From Lyngbya sp. PCC 8106 (lineage in GTDB: Bacteria > Cyanobacteriota > Cyanobacteriia > Cyanobacteriales > Microcoleaceae), in assembly GCF_000169095.1 (NCBI RefSeq), contig NZ_AAVU01000028.1, positions 1 to 64,000 of the forward strand: a DNA stretch of 64,000 nucleotides. Direction: 5' to 3'. The notes below the pieces were generated by a model. The model had not been told where the DNA came from and searched no databases. It was given only the letters and a program-made list of their open reading frames with translations. Positions 54,789-63,072 of this stretch are shown in pieces (the stretch's first letter is position 1; every line of letters starts with the position of its first letter). The position numbers and the translations under genes were made by a program.

Positions 54789-55262
54789 ATGAGTGAAACG
54801 GTTTATATCGAAACAAGTATCTTGGGGTATCTAACCGCCAGATCAACCAAAAACTTGATTATCGCTGCAAACATGGAGATTACAAGGGACTGGTGGGAAC
54901 TGCGCCGAAACGCTTTCACTCTCTATACATCAGAAGCTGTTTTAGACGAAGTAGCACAAGGAGATCCGGCGATCGCCGCCCAACGACTACAAATTTTAGG
55001 TAATTTTCCTTTGCTAGCCTTGAATCAGGCGGTACAAGGCTTGGCAGCACAATTTTTAGCCCGAACCAATTTGCCCCCTAAAGCCAAGATAGATGCGATC
55101 CACATCGCTGCCGCAACCGTTCACGGCATGGATTATTTGTTAACATGGAACTGCAAGCACATCGCCAATGCTCAACTTCAAGGAAAACTAGCAGAAATTA
55201 GTCTTGATTTTGGCTATGTTCTGCCTGTTCTATGTACGCCCAACGAACTGATGGGAGATTAG
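54789..55262 (+). CDS. PIN-domain ribonuclease, VapC-like toxin
   Basis: Protein of 157 residues with a PIN domain: VYIETSILGYL at the N-terminus (Glu in the usual Asp position), EAVLDEVAQGD in the middle and KIDAIHIAAATVHGMDYLLTWNCKHIAN near the end, carrying the conserved acidic residues and Asn. It is likely an RNase toxin. The antitoxin-like gene follows after three bases, so the order is toxin first. Confidence 0.8.
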   Translation: MSETVYIETSILGYLTARSTKNLIIAANMEITRDWWELRRNAFTLYTSEAVLDEVAQGDPAIAAQRLQILGNFPLLALNQAVQGLAAQFLARTNLPPKAKIDAIHIAAATVHGMDYLLTWNCKHIANAQLQGKLAEISLDFGYVLPVLCTPNELMGD

Positions 55263-55265
55263 TCC

Positions 55266-55490
55266 ATGTGGAAAGATGAAATTGTCGAAGAAATTCACCA
55301 AATTCGTGATAACTATGCCAAGTCTTTCAACTACGATTTGAATGCCATATTTGAAGACCTACGCAAAAAGCAAGCAGAAAGCGGCAAAGAAGTTGTTACT
55401 TTGTCGCGCAAACCCGGAGTAAAAAGTCGTTGGAGTAGACCCTATCTTGATGGTGAAACAAAGGAAAACAGCCACCCATCATCAACTTAG
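55266..55490 (+). CDS. probable antitoxin partner of the PIN toxin
   Basis: Protein of 74 residues (MWKDEIVEEIHQIRDNYAK.., EDLRKKQAESGKEVVTLSRKP). It lies three bases after the PIN toxin gene on the same strand, an operon arrangement typical of toxin-antitoxin pairs. The N-terminus (EIVEEIHQIRDNYAKSFNYDLNAI) is common next to this PIN subfamily in cyanobacteria. The pairing is inferred from position. Confidence 0.6.
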   Translation: MWKDEIVEEIHQIRDNYAKSFNYDLNAIFEDLRKKQAESGKEVVTLSRKPGVKSRWSRPYLDGETKENSHPSST

Positions 55491-55614
55491 CCGTTAGGTT
55501 GTTTGAGTCTTGATCGCGTAGCAACAAGTGATCGAATCGGCTCGGGATTGCTAAAAAAATTCCGCTCAATTCTCAGAAATGAAACGTTTTAACTCATCGC
55601 TTCTGGGTCAACCA

Positions 55615-55851
55615 TCAGTCTTGAAGTTCAGCAACATGATCATTTTCATACTGTTCAATTAAAACGCCGATAATCTCCATCAGTGAAGCCAGGGGATGCT
55701 GTTCAATTTCCCCCACTTCATCAATTAATTTATCCAGCCAATCAACCAGATATTGATAACTCACTTCATCGCGGGGAATGACTAATTTCGTCGCCCGGCG
55801 CTGCCACAATTTTTGAGTCTCATCAATCCTCAACATTTTTACTCTCTTCAT
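55615..55851 (-). CDS. small antitoxin-like protein without a visible toxin
   Basis: Protein of 78 residues. The stretch LVDWLDKLIDEVGEIEQHPL followed by ASLMEIIGVLIEQYEND resembles the N-terminal part of HigA-like antitoxins. No HTH remains, and no toxin is adjacent, so it may be a remnant or a stand-alone protein. An alternative ATG lies at 55836 after a GAAGAGAG stretch. Confidence 0.5.
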   Translation of the reverse strand: MKRVKMLRIDETQKLWQRRATKLVIPRDEVSYQYLVDWLDKLIDEVGEIEQHPLASLMEIIGVLIEQYENDHVAELQD

Positions 55852-56084
55852 TGCTTGTGATGAGGTGCATAATGAAACTCAGGGATATTCCCCAATTCTA
55901 TCATAGTTTTAAATGTCGGCGATCGCACTTTTCAACCCCTCCTCAAAATAACTGCGATCACGCTATTTTTGGGGGAAATCCGTTAGCAACTGGGTTTTTG
56001 AGTATTTCTCAGAAGTTACCGAATTTTTGAGTGATCGGATAATATTATTATGGTAATACATGAGTTTATCTTTGATTTTTTGCA

Positions 56085-57239
56085 ATGGCTAAAATGTTTA
56101 TTGATTTGTTTTCAGGTGCGGGAGGAATGTCCTGCGGTTTAGAACAAGCGGGGTTTGAATGTATATTAGGAATTGACCAGGATAAAGCCTCTTTAGAAAC
56201 TTTTCAAGCCAATCATCATCACGCTAATATTATTTGTGGAGATTTGCGAGAAATTACACTAGAAGACATTTACGAACAAATTGACAATCAAACCGTTGAT
56301 TTAATTTGTGGTGGGCCTCCCTGTCAGGGTTTTTCAACGATTGGGGCGAACGATAACCGCGACAAACGCAATTTTTTATTCTTTGAATTTCTGAGAATTG
56401 TTACCGCTTTTAAACCGGATTATTTAATCATGGAAAATGTCACAGGGTTACTGTCTCGAAACAACGAACCCACCCTTTCATTAATTCTGAATTCTTTTGC
56501 GGAGTTGGGATATACTATCGAAGTCAGAGTTTTAGCCGCCCATCATTACGGAGTTCCTCAAGCGAGAAGACGAACAATCTTTCTCGGAAATCGGTTTGGG
56601 GTTCAAAATTGTTATCCCCAAAAACAGTTTAAAGATTCTCCCAAAGATAGCGAAAATTTACCCGCAGCGAGAACGGTTGGTTGGGCGTTTGAGAACTTGT
56701 TAGCCTGTCAAAATACAACGTTTAACCACGATATTCAAACCGCAAAAATTACTAACGAACTTGAACGAAAACGAATTCATCACATCCCAGAAGGACAAGG
56801 AATTCGCTATCAAAAAGATGAATTAGCCTATCTTCCCCGTGAACTGTGGTTTAATGTAGATTGGGAGAATTTACGAGAACAACGGTTTCGAGAAACCAAA
56901 TTAAAACGATTGGATAGAAACGCCGTTTCTAACACCATCAACACCAGTCGCACCACTTACTATCATCCCACAGAACATCGCTATTTAACCGTTAGAGAAG
57001 CAGCAGCAATTCAATCTTTCCCCCCCGAGTTTATTTTCAAAGGAAGCCTAACCCAACAATGGAGACAAATTGGCAATGCAGTTCCGCCCCTGTTCGCTAA
57101 AGCTATTGGAGAAGGAATTTTAAGCTTAGATGAACAAAAACATCAACTCGAAAAAACAGACTTTATTCAAGATATTTCTGAAATTCGATCTAAAGCATTT
57201 TCTTACCGAAACTCAGCCCAGTCACCCTTGATCAATTAA
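56085..57239 (+). CDS. DNA (cytosine-5) methyltransferase
   Basis: Enzyme of 384 residues that methylates cytosine at C5 in a specific DNA site. All main motifs are present: DLFSGAGGMSCGL (I), GGPPCQGFS with the catalytic Cys80 (IV), MENV (VI), QARRRTIFLGNR (VIII) and QIGNAVPP (X). The target-recognition region lies between about 190 and 310. No restriction endonuclease or specificity partner is adjacent, so it is probably an orphan methylase. Its sequence specificity cannot be read by eye. It overlaps the small membrane gene on the other strand by eight bases. Confidence 0.88.
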   Translation: MAKMFIDLFSGAGGMSCGLEQAGFECILGIDQDKASLETFQANHHHANIICGDLREITLEDIYEQIDNQTVDLICGGPPCQGFSTIGANDNRDKRNFLFFEFLRIVTAFKPDYLIMENVTGLLSRNNEPTLSLILNSFAELGYTIEVRVLAAHHYGVPQARRRTIFLGNRFGVQNCYPQKQFKDSPKDSENLPAARTVGWAFENLLACQNTTFNHDIQTAKITNELERKRIHHIPEGQGIRYQKDELAYLPRELWFNVDWENLREQRFRETKLKRLDRNAVSNTINTSRTTYYHPTEHRYLTVREAAAIQSFPPEFIFKGSLTQQWRQIGNAVPPLFAKAIGEGILSLDEQKHQLEKTDFIQDISEIRSKAFSYRNSAQSPLIN

Positions 57240-57405
57240 TCTCCGTTTTATTAGAACGCGGACGCCTCATTCCTTTAGAAATAATCGCCAAGAATACTCC
57301 CGTCAAAATTGATAATTCCCAATGAGTCTGAACTGTTGTCAATGTTAGTGAACCCAGAATCAGTAAACCAATGGGTGTATATCGAATCCATTTCATTTTA
57401 GACAT
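57232..57405 (-). CDS. small membrane protein
   Basis: Protein of 57 residues with two short hydrophobic stretches (YTPIGLLILGSLTL, LSILTGVFLAII) and a basic C-terminus (KGMRRPRSNKT). The ATG at 57405 follows AAAGGACAGAGAT; the longer frame to 57438 is less likely. A degenerate copy of its start and upstream region lies at about 57655-57770. Function unknown. Confidence 0.5.
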   Translation of the reverse strand: MSKMKWIRYTPIGLLILGSLTLTTVQTHWELSILTGVFLAIISKGMRRPRSNKTEIN

Positions 57406-57438
57406 ATCTCTGTCCTTTGTCGTAAAATTTTTAATCAC

Positions 57439-57831
57439 ATCAATGTCATTGTCACAACTTTGAATTATACAAGATTTTCAAATGATTTGTACTGAGCTTT
57501 TTTTGATATTTATTTTCTGGCAATATCAATCAGTTCTGCAACTCAGAATCCTCCAGAATATTGTTTCTAGTATAATTCATTTGCCTTCAATTTCAGCTTG
57601 AGGTTAAATACGTTATGCAAACTTAGAGATGATAGACTCTGGCAGAATCAACTGATGCGTGTATATCAAATCCATGTTATTTTAGACCTATCCCTGCGCT
57701 TTGATCTAAAAATTTCAATTACTTTAATACAAATTAGACAGCTTTGAACTATAATATAAAGACTAAACTCATCAATCGGTAGCAAAATACATCCTCTTGT
57801 TTGCGAGGCGAATCTGAAAATTAACGATAAA
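57439..57831. other. 393-bp intergenic region with a decayed duplicate of the small gene's 5' end
   Basis: Apart from the promoter area of miaB, the stretch from about 57655 to 57770 is a diverged copy of 57375-57475: both contain GTGTATATC.AATCCAT, TTTTAGAC.TATC and a CTTTGAA.TATA end. The frame is no longer open in the copy. Otherwise AT-rich and empty. Confidence 0.55.
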
Positions 57832-59190
57832 ATGACTACAACTCCCCGTCGCTATCACATCACCACCTTCGGCTGTCAAATGAACAAAGCCGACTCAGAA
57901 CGCATGGCTGGAATTTTAGAAGAAATGGGGTTACTTTTCACCGCAGACCCCAACGAAGCGGATGTCGTTCTCTACAATACTTGTACCATTCGCGACAACG
58001 CTGAACACAAAGTCTATTCCTATTTGGGAAGACAAGCCAAACGTAAACACAAACAACCCAATTTAACCCTAATTCTCGCCGGATGTGTCGCCCAACAAGA
58101 AGGTCAAACGCTACTCAGACGGGTGCCTGAACTGGATTTAGTCATGGGGCCACAACACGCCAACCGTCTACAAGAATTATTAGAACAGGTTGATGAGGGG
58201 AATCAAGTTGTTGCCACTGAACCGATTCATATTGTTGAAGATATCACAAAACCTCGTCGAGATAGTAATGTTACGGCTTGGGTGAATGTGATTTATGGCT
58301 GCAATGAACGCTGTACTTATTGTGTGGTTCCGAATGTACGCGGAATTGAACAGTCAAGAACTCCCGAAGCCATTCGCAGCGAAATGGAAGAATTAGGGCG
58401 TTTGGGTTATAAAGAAATCACATTATTAGGTCAAAATATTGATGCTTATGGGCGAGATTTACCCGGTTCTACACCTGAAGGACGCCACAAACATACCTTA
58501 ACCGATTTGTTGTCTTTTGTTCACGATGTCCCCGGAATTGAACGTTTGCGGTTTGCTACCAGTCATCCTCGTTATTTTACCGAACGTTTGATTAAAGCTT
58601 GTGCAGAACTTCCTAAAGTTTGTGAACATTTTCACATTCCGTTTCAGTCGGGTGATAACCAAATTTTGAAGGCGATGTCACGGGGATATACTCACGAAAA
58701 ATATCGTCGCATTATTAATACTGTTCGTGAATATATGCCGGATGCGTCTATTAGTGCCGATGCAATTGTTGGGTTTCCGGGTGAAACCGAAGAACAGTTT
58801 GAAAATACTTTAAAGTTGGTTGATGATATCGGATTTGATTTGTTGAATACTGCGGCTTATTCACCGCGTCCAGGAACCCCGGCGGCGTTGTGGGAAAATC
58901 AAGTTCCAGATGACGTAAAAGCAGATCGTTTACAACAATTAAATCATTTAGTTGGGGTAAAAGCTGCTGAACGATCACAACGGTACTTCGGACGCATTGA
59001 AGAAGTGTTAGTAGAAGGGGAAAACCCCAGAGATCCCTCTCAGGTGATGGGACGGACACGGGGAAACCGTTTAACCTTTTTTGTGGGAAATCTTGCGGAA
59101 TTGAAGGGTAAAGTCTTGAAAGTGAAAGTAACAGAAGTGCGGCCGTTTAGCCTCACTGCTGAAGCAATTGAGTTATGTTTAAGCCGATGA
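57832..59190 (+). CDS. miaB: tRNA-2-methylthio-N6-dimethylallyladenosine synthase
   Basis: Radical-SAM methylthiotransferase of 452 residues that adds the 2-methylthio group to i6A37 of tRNAs. The N-terminal UPF0004 domain holds three cysteines (FGCQMNKADS, YNTCTIRDNAE, AGCVAQ) for one cluster. The radical-SAM motif is CNERCTYCVVP with the usual CxxxCxxC. A TRAM domain ends the protein (RVYFG..EVLVEG..NRLTFF type). The length and order are as in the family. The next gene overlaps its 3' end by 16 bases. Confidence 0.95.
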   Translation: MTTTPRRYHITTFGCQMNKADSERMAGILEEMGLLFTADPNEADVVLYNTCTIRDNAEHKVYSYLGRQAKRKHKQPNLTLILAGCVAQQEGQTLLRRVPELDLVMGPQHANRLQELLEQVDEGNQVVATEPIHIVEDITKPRRDSNVTAWVNVIYGCNERCTYCVVPNVRGIEQSRTPEAIRSEMEELGRLGYKEITLLGQNIDAYGRDLPGSTPEGRHKHTLTDLLSFVHDVPGIERLRFATSHPRYFTERLIKACAELPKVCEHFHIPFQSGDNQILKAMSRGYTHEKYRRIINTVREYMPDASISADAIVGFPGETEEQFENTLKLVDDIGFDLLNTAAYSPRPGTPAALWENQVPDDVKADRLQQLNHLVGVKAAERSQRYFGRIEEVLVEGENPRDPSQVMGRTRGNRLTFFVGNLAELKGKVLKVKVTEVRPFSLTAEAIELCLSR

Positions 59191-59720
59191 TTACTAAAAT
59201 TATTAAAGCAAATCCTAGCAACGTTCGCAAGTTAAGTGCGTTGTTAATGTTGGGTGTAATTTGGATGGGAACGATGGCTTGTGAAAGTTCATCTTTGGTC
59301 TTTAAACAAAATCCGACAAAAACGGCTTTCTTTGATCAAAACTCGGTTCCCAGTTTACCTCAACCCATAGAAAATGGTGATTATCGTCGTTCATCTCAGA
59401 TGACTTGGGAAGCTGTTGATGCTGACCCCAATGGGTTGAATTGTCATTCTCTCGATCTAACCTACGAACAACTGATTGATCCTCGCAATTCGGTTGAATT
59501 TAATATTGGAAAGTGGCCTGTAGTTGGGGCTTTGAAACAAGGACAAGACTTTGAAATTAATCCGGGTCCTGCTGGATTTGGGGTGGTTTATGATACCAAA
59601 CAAAACCCCTGGATGTATGTAGAAAATATCGCCGGAGAAAACGGCCCAAGTAATTGTTTTGTGCGGGCAAATCGTCGCTTTGTTCAGCCGATTTCAGTGA
59701 ATGTTTTTAATCAAGGGTGA
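59175..59720 (+). CDS. exported or lipoprotein-like protein of unknown function
   Basis: Protein of 181 residues overlapping the end of miaB by 16 bases. The N-terminus (VRKLSALLMLGVIWMGTMACESS) ends in a possible lipobox (TMAC). A second ATG lies at 59187. The mature part has GDYRRSSQMTWEAVD, SVEFNIGKWPVVGALKQG and a C-terminal GPSNCFVRANRRFV. No family known. A TnpB remnant's right end abuts its stop codon. Confidence 0.6.
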   Translation: MFKPMITKIIKANPSNVRKLSALLMLGVIWMGTMACESSSLVFKQNPTKTAFFDQNSVPSLPQPIENGDYRRSSQMTWEAVDADPNGLNCHSLDLTYEQLIDPRNSVEFNIGKWPVVGALKQGQDFEINPGPAGFGVVYDTKQNPWMYVENIAGENGPSNCFVRANRRFVQPISVNVFNQG

Positions 59721-59790
59721 ACTACCCATCACCAACGCTATTCGCTTATGGCGTGGGCTTCTGATTTCGCAGGGGAACGCCTCAGCTTAG
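59715..59790 (-). ncRNA. possible omega-RNA/right-end hairpin of the tnpB remnant
   Basis: On the minus strand, after the fragment's zinc-ribbon region, GCCCACGCC..TAGCGTTGG..GGGTAGTTC forms hairpin-like structure overlapping the TnpB stop, as known for IS605 TnpB guide-RNA scaffolds. The location is expected; the exact ends are not determined. Confidence 0.35.
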
Positions 59791-60089
59791 ACTTTCGTCC
59801 CGGCTTTGGTCTGACTTCCCCGACCTCAGCAGCAGTCCCGGTTCCCGAGACTGATAGAATTCTAATGCCTTCTGCTCTGATATTTATCGCCGCGTTTTCG
59901 TCTCTGTCGTGATGAGTGCCGCAATTTGGACAAGTCCAACTTCTGATCTCTAGCGGCATTTCACCAATTTGATAATGACAATTTGAGCAGAGTTTTGAAC
60001 TGGGAAACCATCGATCAATTTCTATCAATACCTTGCCCTCTTTCTCGAGCTTATAAGACAAGAAGTTGACAAACGTTCCCCATCCAACT
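59738..60089 (-). pseudogene. C-terminal fragment of an IS605-family TnpB
   Basis: Reading on the minus strand from about 60089, VGWGTFVNFLSYKLEKEG followed by EIDRWFPSSKLCSNC, then TCPNCGTHHDRDENAAINI are the late TnpB motifs (GWG, zinc-ribbon CxxC..CxxC, DRDENAA). Only about 117 codons are homologous; the N-terminal two thirds are missing. The break sits next to a hairpin (60110-60137) that precedes tnpA of another element. The original N-terminal part may lie beyond the right end of this window (inference). Confidence 0.85.
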
Positions 60090-60109
60090 GTCTGCCGATA
60101 AGGGGTCGC

Positions 60110-60137
60110 CCGTTATAACCCTCCGGGTTTAACGGGT
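60110..60137. repeat. hairpin at the left end of the IS605-like element
   Basis: CCCGTT (60110-60115) pairs with AACGGG (60132-60137), and AACCC (60118-60122) with GGGTT (60126-60130), with an internal mismatch and a TCC loop. IS200/IS605 elements carry such subterminal hairpins, which TnpA recognises as single-stranded DNA. Confidence 0.65.
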
Positions 60138-60143
60138 GGGGAA

Positions 60144-60554
60144 TTATCGGATAGGGTCTTGATCTTCGACATATTTTTTTAACTGTTCGACAGTTACGCC
60201 TCCACAAGAAGCCAGAAAGTATGAGCCAGTCCAGAAAACTGGCTTTTTGTAAAACTTAGCCAGATGTTCAGGATATTCTTTTCGGATTAATCGACTAGAT
60301 ACTGTTTTCAAGTTAGCGATTAATTTACTTAGATGAACTTGAGGGGCGTAGGTGAACAGTAAGTGAACATGATCACTTTCTCCGTTGAATTCAATTAATC
60401 TACATCCCCACTTCTGGAAGGTTTCATTAAATATTATGTTTAACCTATCTAGCATCTGTTGTGAAATGGCTTTTTTACGGTATTTTGTCACCAAAACCAT
60501 GTGAGCGGCAAGAGAATAGACAGACCTAAAACCTTTTTCGTAGTTGGTTGTCAT
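60144..60554 (-). CDS. tnpA: IS200/IS605 family transposase TnpA (Y1 HUH)
   Basis: Intact 136-residue transposase. DHVHLL gives the HUH metal site (His62, His64), and the catalytic tyrosine is Tyr128 in LKKYVEDQ. Other landmarks are MVLVTKYRKKAI and FWTGSYFLASCGGVT. The enzyme cuts and joins single-stranded DNA at the element ends without target duplication. It faces away from tnpB, which starts 29 bases upstream on the other strand. Confidence 0.95.
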   Translation of the reverse strand: MTTNYEKGFRSVYSLAAHMVLVTKYRKKAISQQMLDRLNIIFNETFQKWGCRLIEFNGESDHVHLLFTYAPQVHLSKLIANLKTVSSRLIRKEYPEHLAKFYKKPVFWTGSYFLASCGGVTVEQLKKYVEDQDPIR

Positions 60555-60583
60555 AAAAAGCGGTAAATGATCTGATCAGGTCT

Positions 60584-60650
60584 ATGATAATCACTCACTG
60601 CTACAAAATCAAGCCGAGTCAACAGCAAATCGACCAGATGGAATACTGGT
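60584..60650 (+). CDS. tnpB: tnpB exon 1 (first 22 codons), before the group II intron
   Basis: ATG at 60584 opens MIITHCYKIKPSQQQIDQME followed by YW plus one base; this is the usual TnpB N-terminus (short basic strand, then Gln-rich helix). The frame is cut by the intron after T60650. Joining to 63073 gives YW-LELLRRHWNYALG, the standard TnpB continuation, with no frame break. Confidence 0.85.
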
Positions 60651-61251
60651 GTGCGATTCGTTGGGTATAAACCAACACATTTTGCGTGTTTGGGGGACTG
60701 CCCGGAAGGTTAACAACCTTTACAACTAAATGTTCATGCAGGTGCAAGTAAGTATCAATGGATACTCGCCAAGTCCTGCCCTACAGGTGCGGTAGTGAAA
60801 GCATCATCCCTGGGTTCGCGACTAGCCATCAAAGCCTAAAGCGGGATGAAAAGGAGGTAAGCTAATAGCCTAAATTGGTATCCCTTCGAGCAAAGTACCT
60901 ATGAGTAACGTGCATTGAAGATGCGTCCGAATCATCGTCATCCATAACCAGCTAAAAGGCTGATAAGCTGGAACCAAAAGGTAAAGGATATGGAGTCAGC
61001 ATTATCAGTTTGACTGACCAGCACTTCCCTAAAACCCGGTGAAAAGCATCACTCTAAAGGTATATAGAATATGAACATTTGGAACGAAGTAACCTCTAAT
61101 ATGCTCTTGTAAGGTCAATTTACAAGTAGGTGCGTTCCCGTATGCTGCTAGTAGGAAAGATGATGTAAAAAGCGAATGCTAGAAGTAACTATCTAGATAT
61201 GCTGACGTACATCCGATGATTTGGAAGATAGAGACTCAAGTAGGAGTACAA

Positions 61252-63066
61252 ATGTCTAAAACCAGTTCAATTAATGACACTAGGGTGGAATGGAATGCGA
61301 TTAACTGGCGCAAGCTAGAACGTCGTGTTTATAAGCTCCAAAAACGTATCTATCAAGCCTCTAATCGTGGTGATGTAAAAGCAGTTCGCAGACTCCAAAA
61401 AACGCTGATGAGGTCTTGGTCTGCAAGATGTTTAGCGGTGCGTAGAGTTACCCAGGACAACCAGGGGAGAAAAACTGCTGGTGTGGACGGCGTTAAATCG
61501 TTGACCCCAAAGCAAAGAGTAGCCTTGACTGGAAAACTAAAATTGGGTTCAAAGGTCAGCCCGACCCGGAGAGTTTGGATAGACAAACAAGGGTTGGATG
61601 AGAAGCGACCTTTAGGAATACCTACCATGTATGACCGCGCATTACAGTCGCTTGTCAAAATGGCTCTAGAGCCATTTTGGGAGGCGAAATTTGAGCCTAA
61701 CTCATACGGGTTCAGACCGGGCCGCTCATGTCAAGATGCAGTTGCAGCAATATTCTCAGCAATCAATAAAAAGCCGAAATTCGTGCTAGATGCTGATATC
61801 GCAAAATGCTTCGACTGTATTGACCACAAACGACTCTTAGAAAAATTAAATACATTCCCTACCCTGTATCGACAAATTCGATCATGGTTAAAAGCGGGAG
61901 TGATGGATGGTACTGAGTTGTTCACAACATCTGAGGGTACGCCACAGGGCGGAGTCATCTCTCCGTTACTGGCTAACATTGCCCTTCACGGAATGGAATA
62001 TCGGATTAATCAATTCGCAAAAACCCTCAACATACAAAATCAAAAGGGTCATCAAGTAAGCTGGCAAAGCAAAGTCGGTTCATTAAATATAATCCGATAC
62101 GCCGACGACTTCGTGATTCTCCACGAGGACTTAACCGTTGTCCAAAGATGTAAAGAAATTATTTCGGAGTGGTTAAACGACATGGGTTTGGAATTAAAAC
62201 CAAGAAAAACGAGATTAGCTCACACACTTAATAGGTATGAGCAAGAAAAACCCGGATTCGATTTTCTAGGGGTCAACATCCGGCAATTTAATGTCGGAAA
62301 ATATCACTCTAAGCAAGGTTTTAAGACCATCATCACCCCAAGTAATAAAAGCATAAAGGTACATTACGATCAAATCGCAAAAGTAATTGATACTCACAAA
62401 TCGGCAAGTCAAGAGGCGTTAATAAAACACCTAAACCCAATTATCCGAGGATGGAGTAATTACTATGCGTCTCAAGTAAGCAAGGTGGCTTATAAGAAAT
62501 TAGACTACCTCCTGTACCAAAAGCTAGAAACTTGGGCAAACAGTCGTCACCCAAACAAGGGCAAAAGATGGGTAGCCAACAAATATTGGCACAGAACAGG
62601 CAACGCTAACTGGGTGTTCTGTTCCATGAAAAATGGAGAAATTACAGCCCGATTACTTAAACATGATGCGACACCAATTGTCCGCCATGTGAAAGTAAAA
62701 GGTAATGCCTCGCCCTATGACGGAAACTTAGTATACTGGAGTTCAAGAATGGGGAAAAACCCAGAAATGCCAACAAGAGTTGCAAAACTTTTGAAGGTAC
62801 AAAAGGGTAAATGTACCCACTGCGGATTGCACTTCCGTTCTGGAGATGTAATGGAAGTAGACCACATCATCCCTAAGTCGAAAGGTGGGTGGGATGAACA
62901 CAAAAATCTACAACTGTTGCATAGACATTGCCACGATAAAAAGACCCGTTTCGACGGTAGTTTAAGAGGTACTCGTAACAAGAGCCAAGTCATTGAGGAG
63001 CCGGATGAGGTGAAAGTCTCACGTCCGGTTCTGAAGACGAGTCAGAGAGGTGACTCTCTGGCTTAG
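61252..63066 (+). CDS. ltrA: group II intron reverse transcriptase/maturase with HNH endonuclease domain
   Basis: Protein of 604 residues. The ATG at 61252 is preceded by AGGAG; a frame back to 61216 is less likely. The RT domain spans about 60-330, with the catalytic YADD at residues 283-286 and QGGVISPLLANI before it. The maturase X domain is about 350-470 (IIRGWSNYY). An HNH domain follows at about 521-565 (CTHCGLHF, VMEVDHIIPKSKGGWDEHKNLQLLHRHCH). Such proteins splice the intron and insert it into DNA by target-primed reverse transcription. Type resembles the cyanobacterial/chloroplast-like (CL) class. Residues 583-604 are encoded inside domains V and VI of the RNA. Confidence 0.93.
   Translation: MSKTSSINDTRVEWNAINWRKLERRVYKLQKRIYQASNRGDVKAVRRLQKTLMRSWSARCLAVRRVTQDNQGRKTAGVDGVKSLTPKQRVALTGKLKLGSKVSPTRRVWIDKQGLDEKRPLGIPTMYDRALQSLVKMALEPFWEAKFEPNSYGFRPGRSCQDAVAAIFSAINKKPKFVLDADIAKCFDCIDHKRLLEKLNTFPTLYRQIRSWLKAGVMDGTELFTTSEGTPQGGVISPLLANIALHGMEYRINQFAKTLNIQNQKGHQVSWQSKVGSLNIIRYADDFVILHEDLTVVQRCKEIISEWLNDMGLELKPRKTRLAHTLNRYEQEKPGFDFLGVNIRQFNVGKYHSKQGFKTIITPSNKSIKVHYDQIAKVIDTHKSASQEALIKHLNPIIRGWSNYYASQVSKVAYKKLDYLLYQKLETWANSRHPNKGKRWVANKYWHRTGNANWVFCSMKNGEITARLLKHDATPIVRHVKVKGNASPYDGNLVYWSSRMGKNPEMPTRVAKLLKVQKGKCTHCGLHFRSGDVMEVDHIIPKSKGGWDEHKNLQLLHRHCHDKKTRFDGSLRGTRNKSQVIEEPDEVKVSRPVLKTSQRGDSLA
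62998..63031 (+). ncRNA. group II intron domain V
   Basis: A 34-base hairpin, the exact standard length: GAGCCGG.. at the left pairs with ..CCGGTTC on the right, with a GAAA tetraloop and the catalytic AGC near the start. It is the ribozyme core. The protein-coding frame runs through it. Confidence 0.9.
63043..63060 (+). ncRNA. group II intron domain VI hairpin
   Basis: CAGAGAG (63043-63049), GTGA loop, CTCTCTG (63054-63060). The branch-point adenosine should lie shortly after or within the 3' side; which A is used (perhaps 63065) is not certain. The intron ends 12 bases later. Confidence 0.7.
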
Positions 63067-63072
63067 TTTAAT

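Larger units (their letters stand above)
60651..63072 (+). mobile_element. group II intron inserted in tnpB
   Basis: About 2422 bases. The 5' end is GTGCGATTCG (consensus GUGYG), a structured non-coding region (domains I-III) runs to about 61215, and the reverse transcriptase ORF lies in domain IV. Domain V is at 62998-63031 and a domain VI hairpin at 63043-63060. The 3' end is AAT at 63070-63072 (consensus AY). The boundaries are also set by the TnpB frame: only removal of 60651-63072 restores it. Copies of ACCAG at 60947-60951 and 61017-61021 could pair with CTGGT at the end of exon 1 as EBS1/IBS1 (not verified). Confidence 0.9.

Noticed and set aside
63001..63066. Possibility that the end of the maturase ORF is a separate terminator
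   Set aside because: The hairpins are domain V and VI of the intron with a GAAA tetraloop and AGC triad, and no T-run follows.
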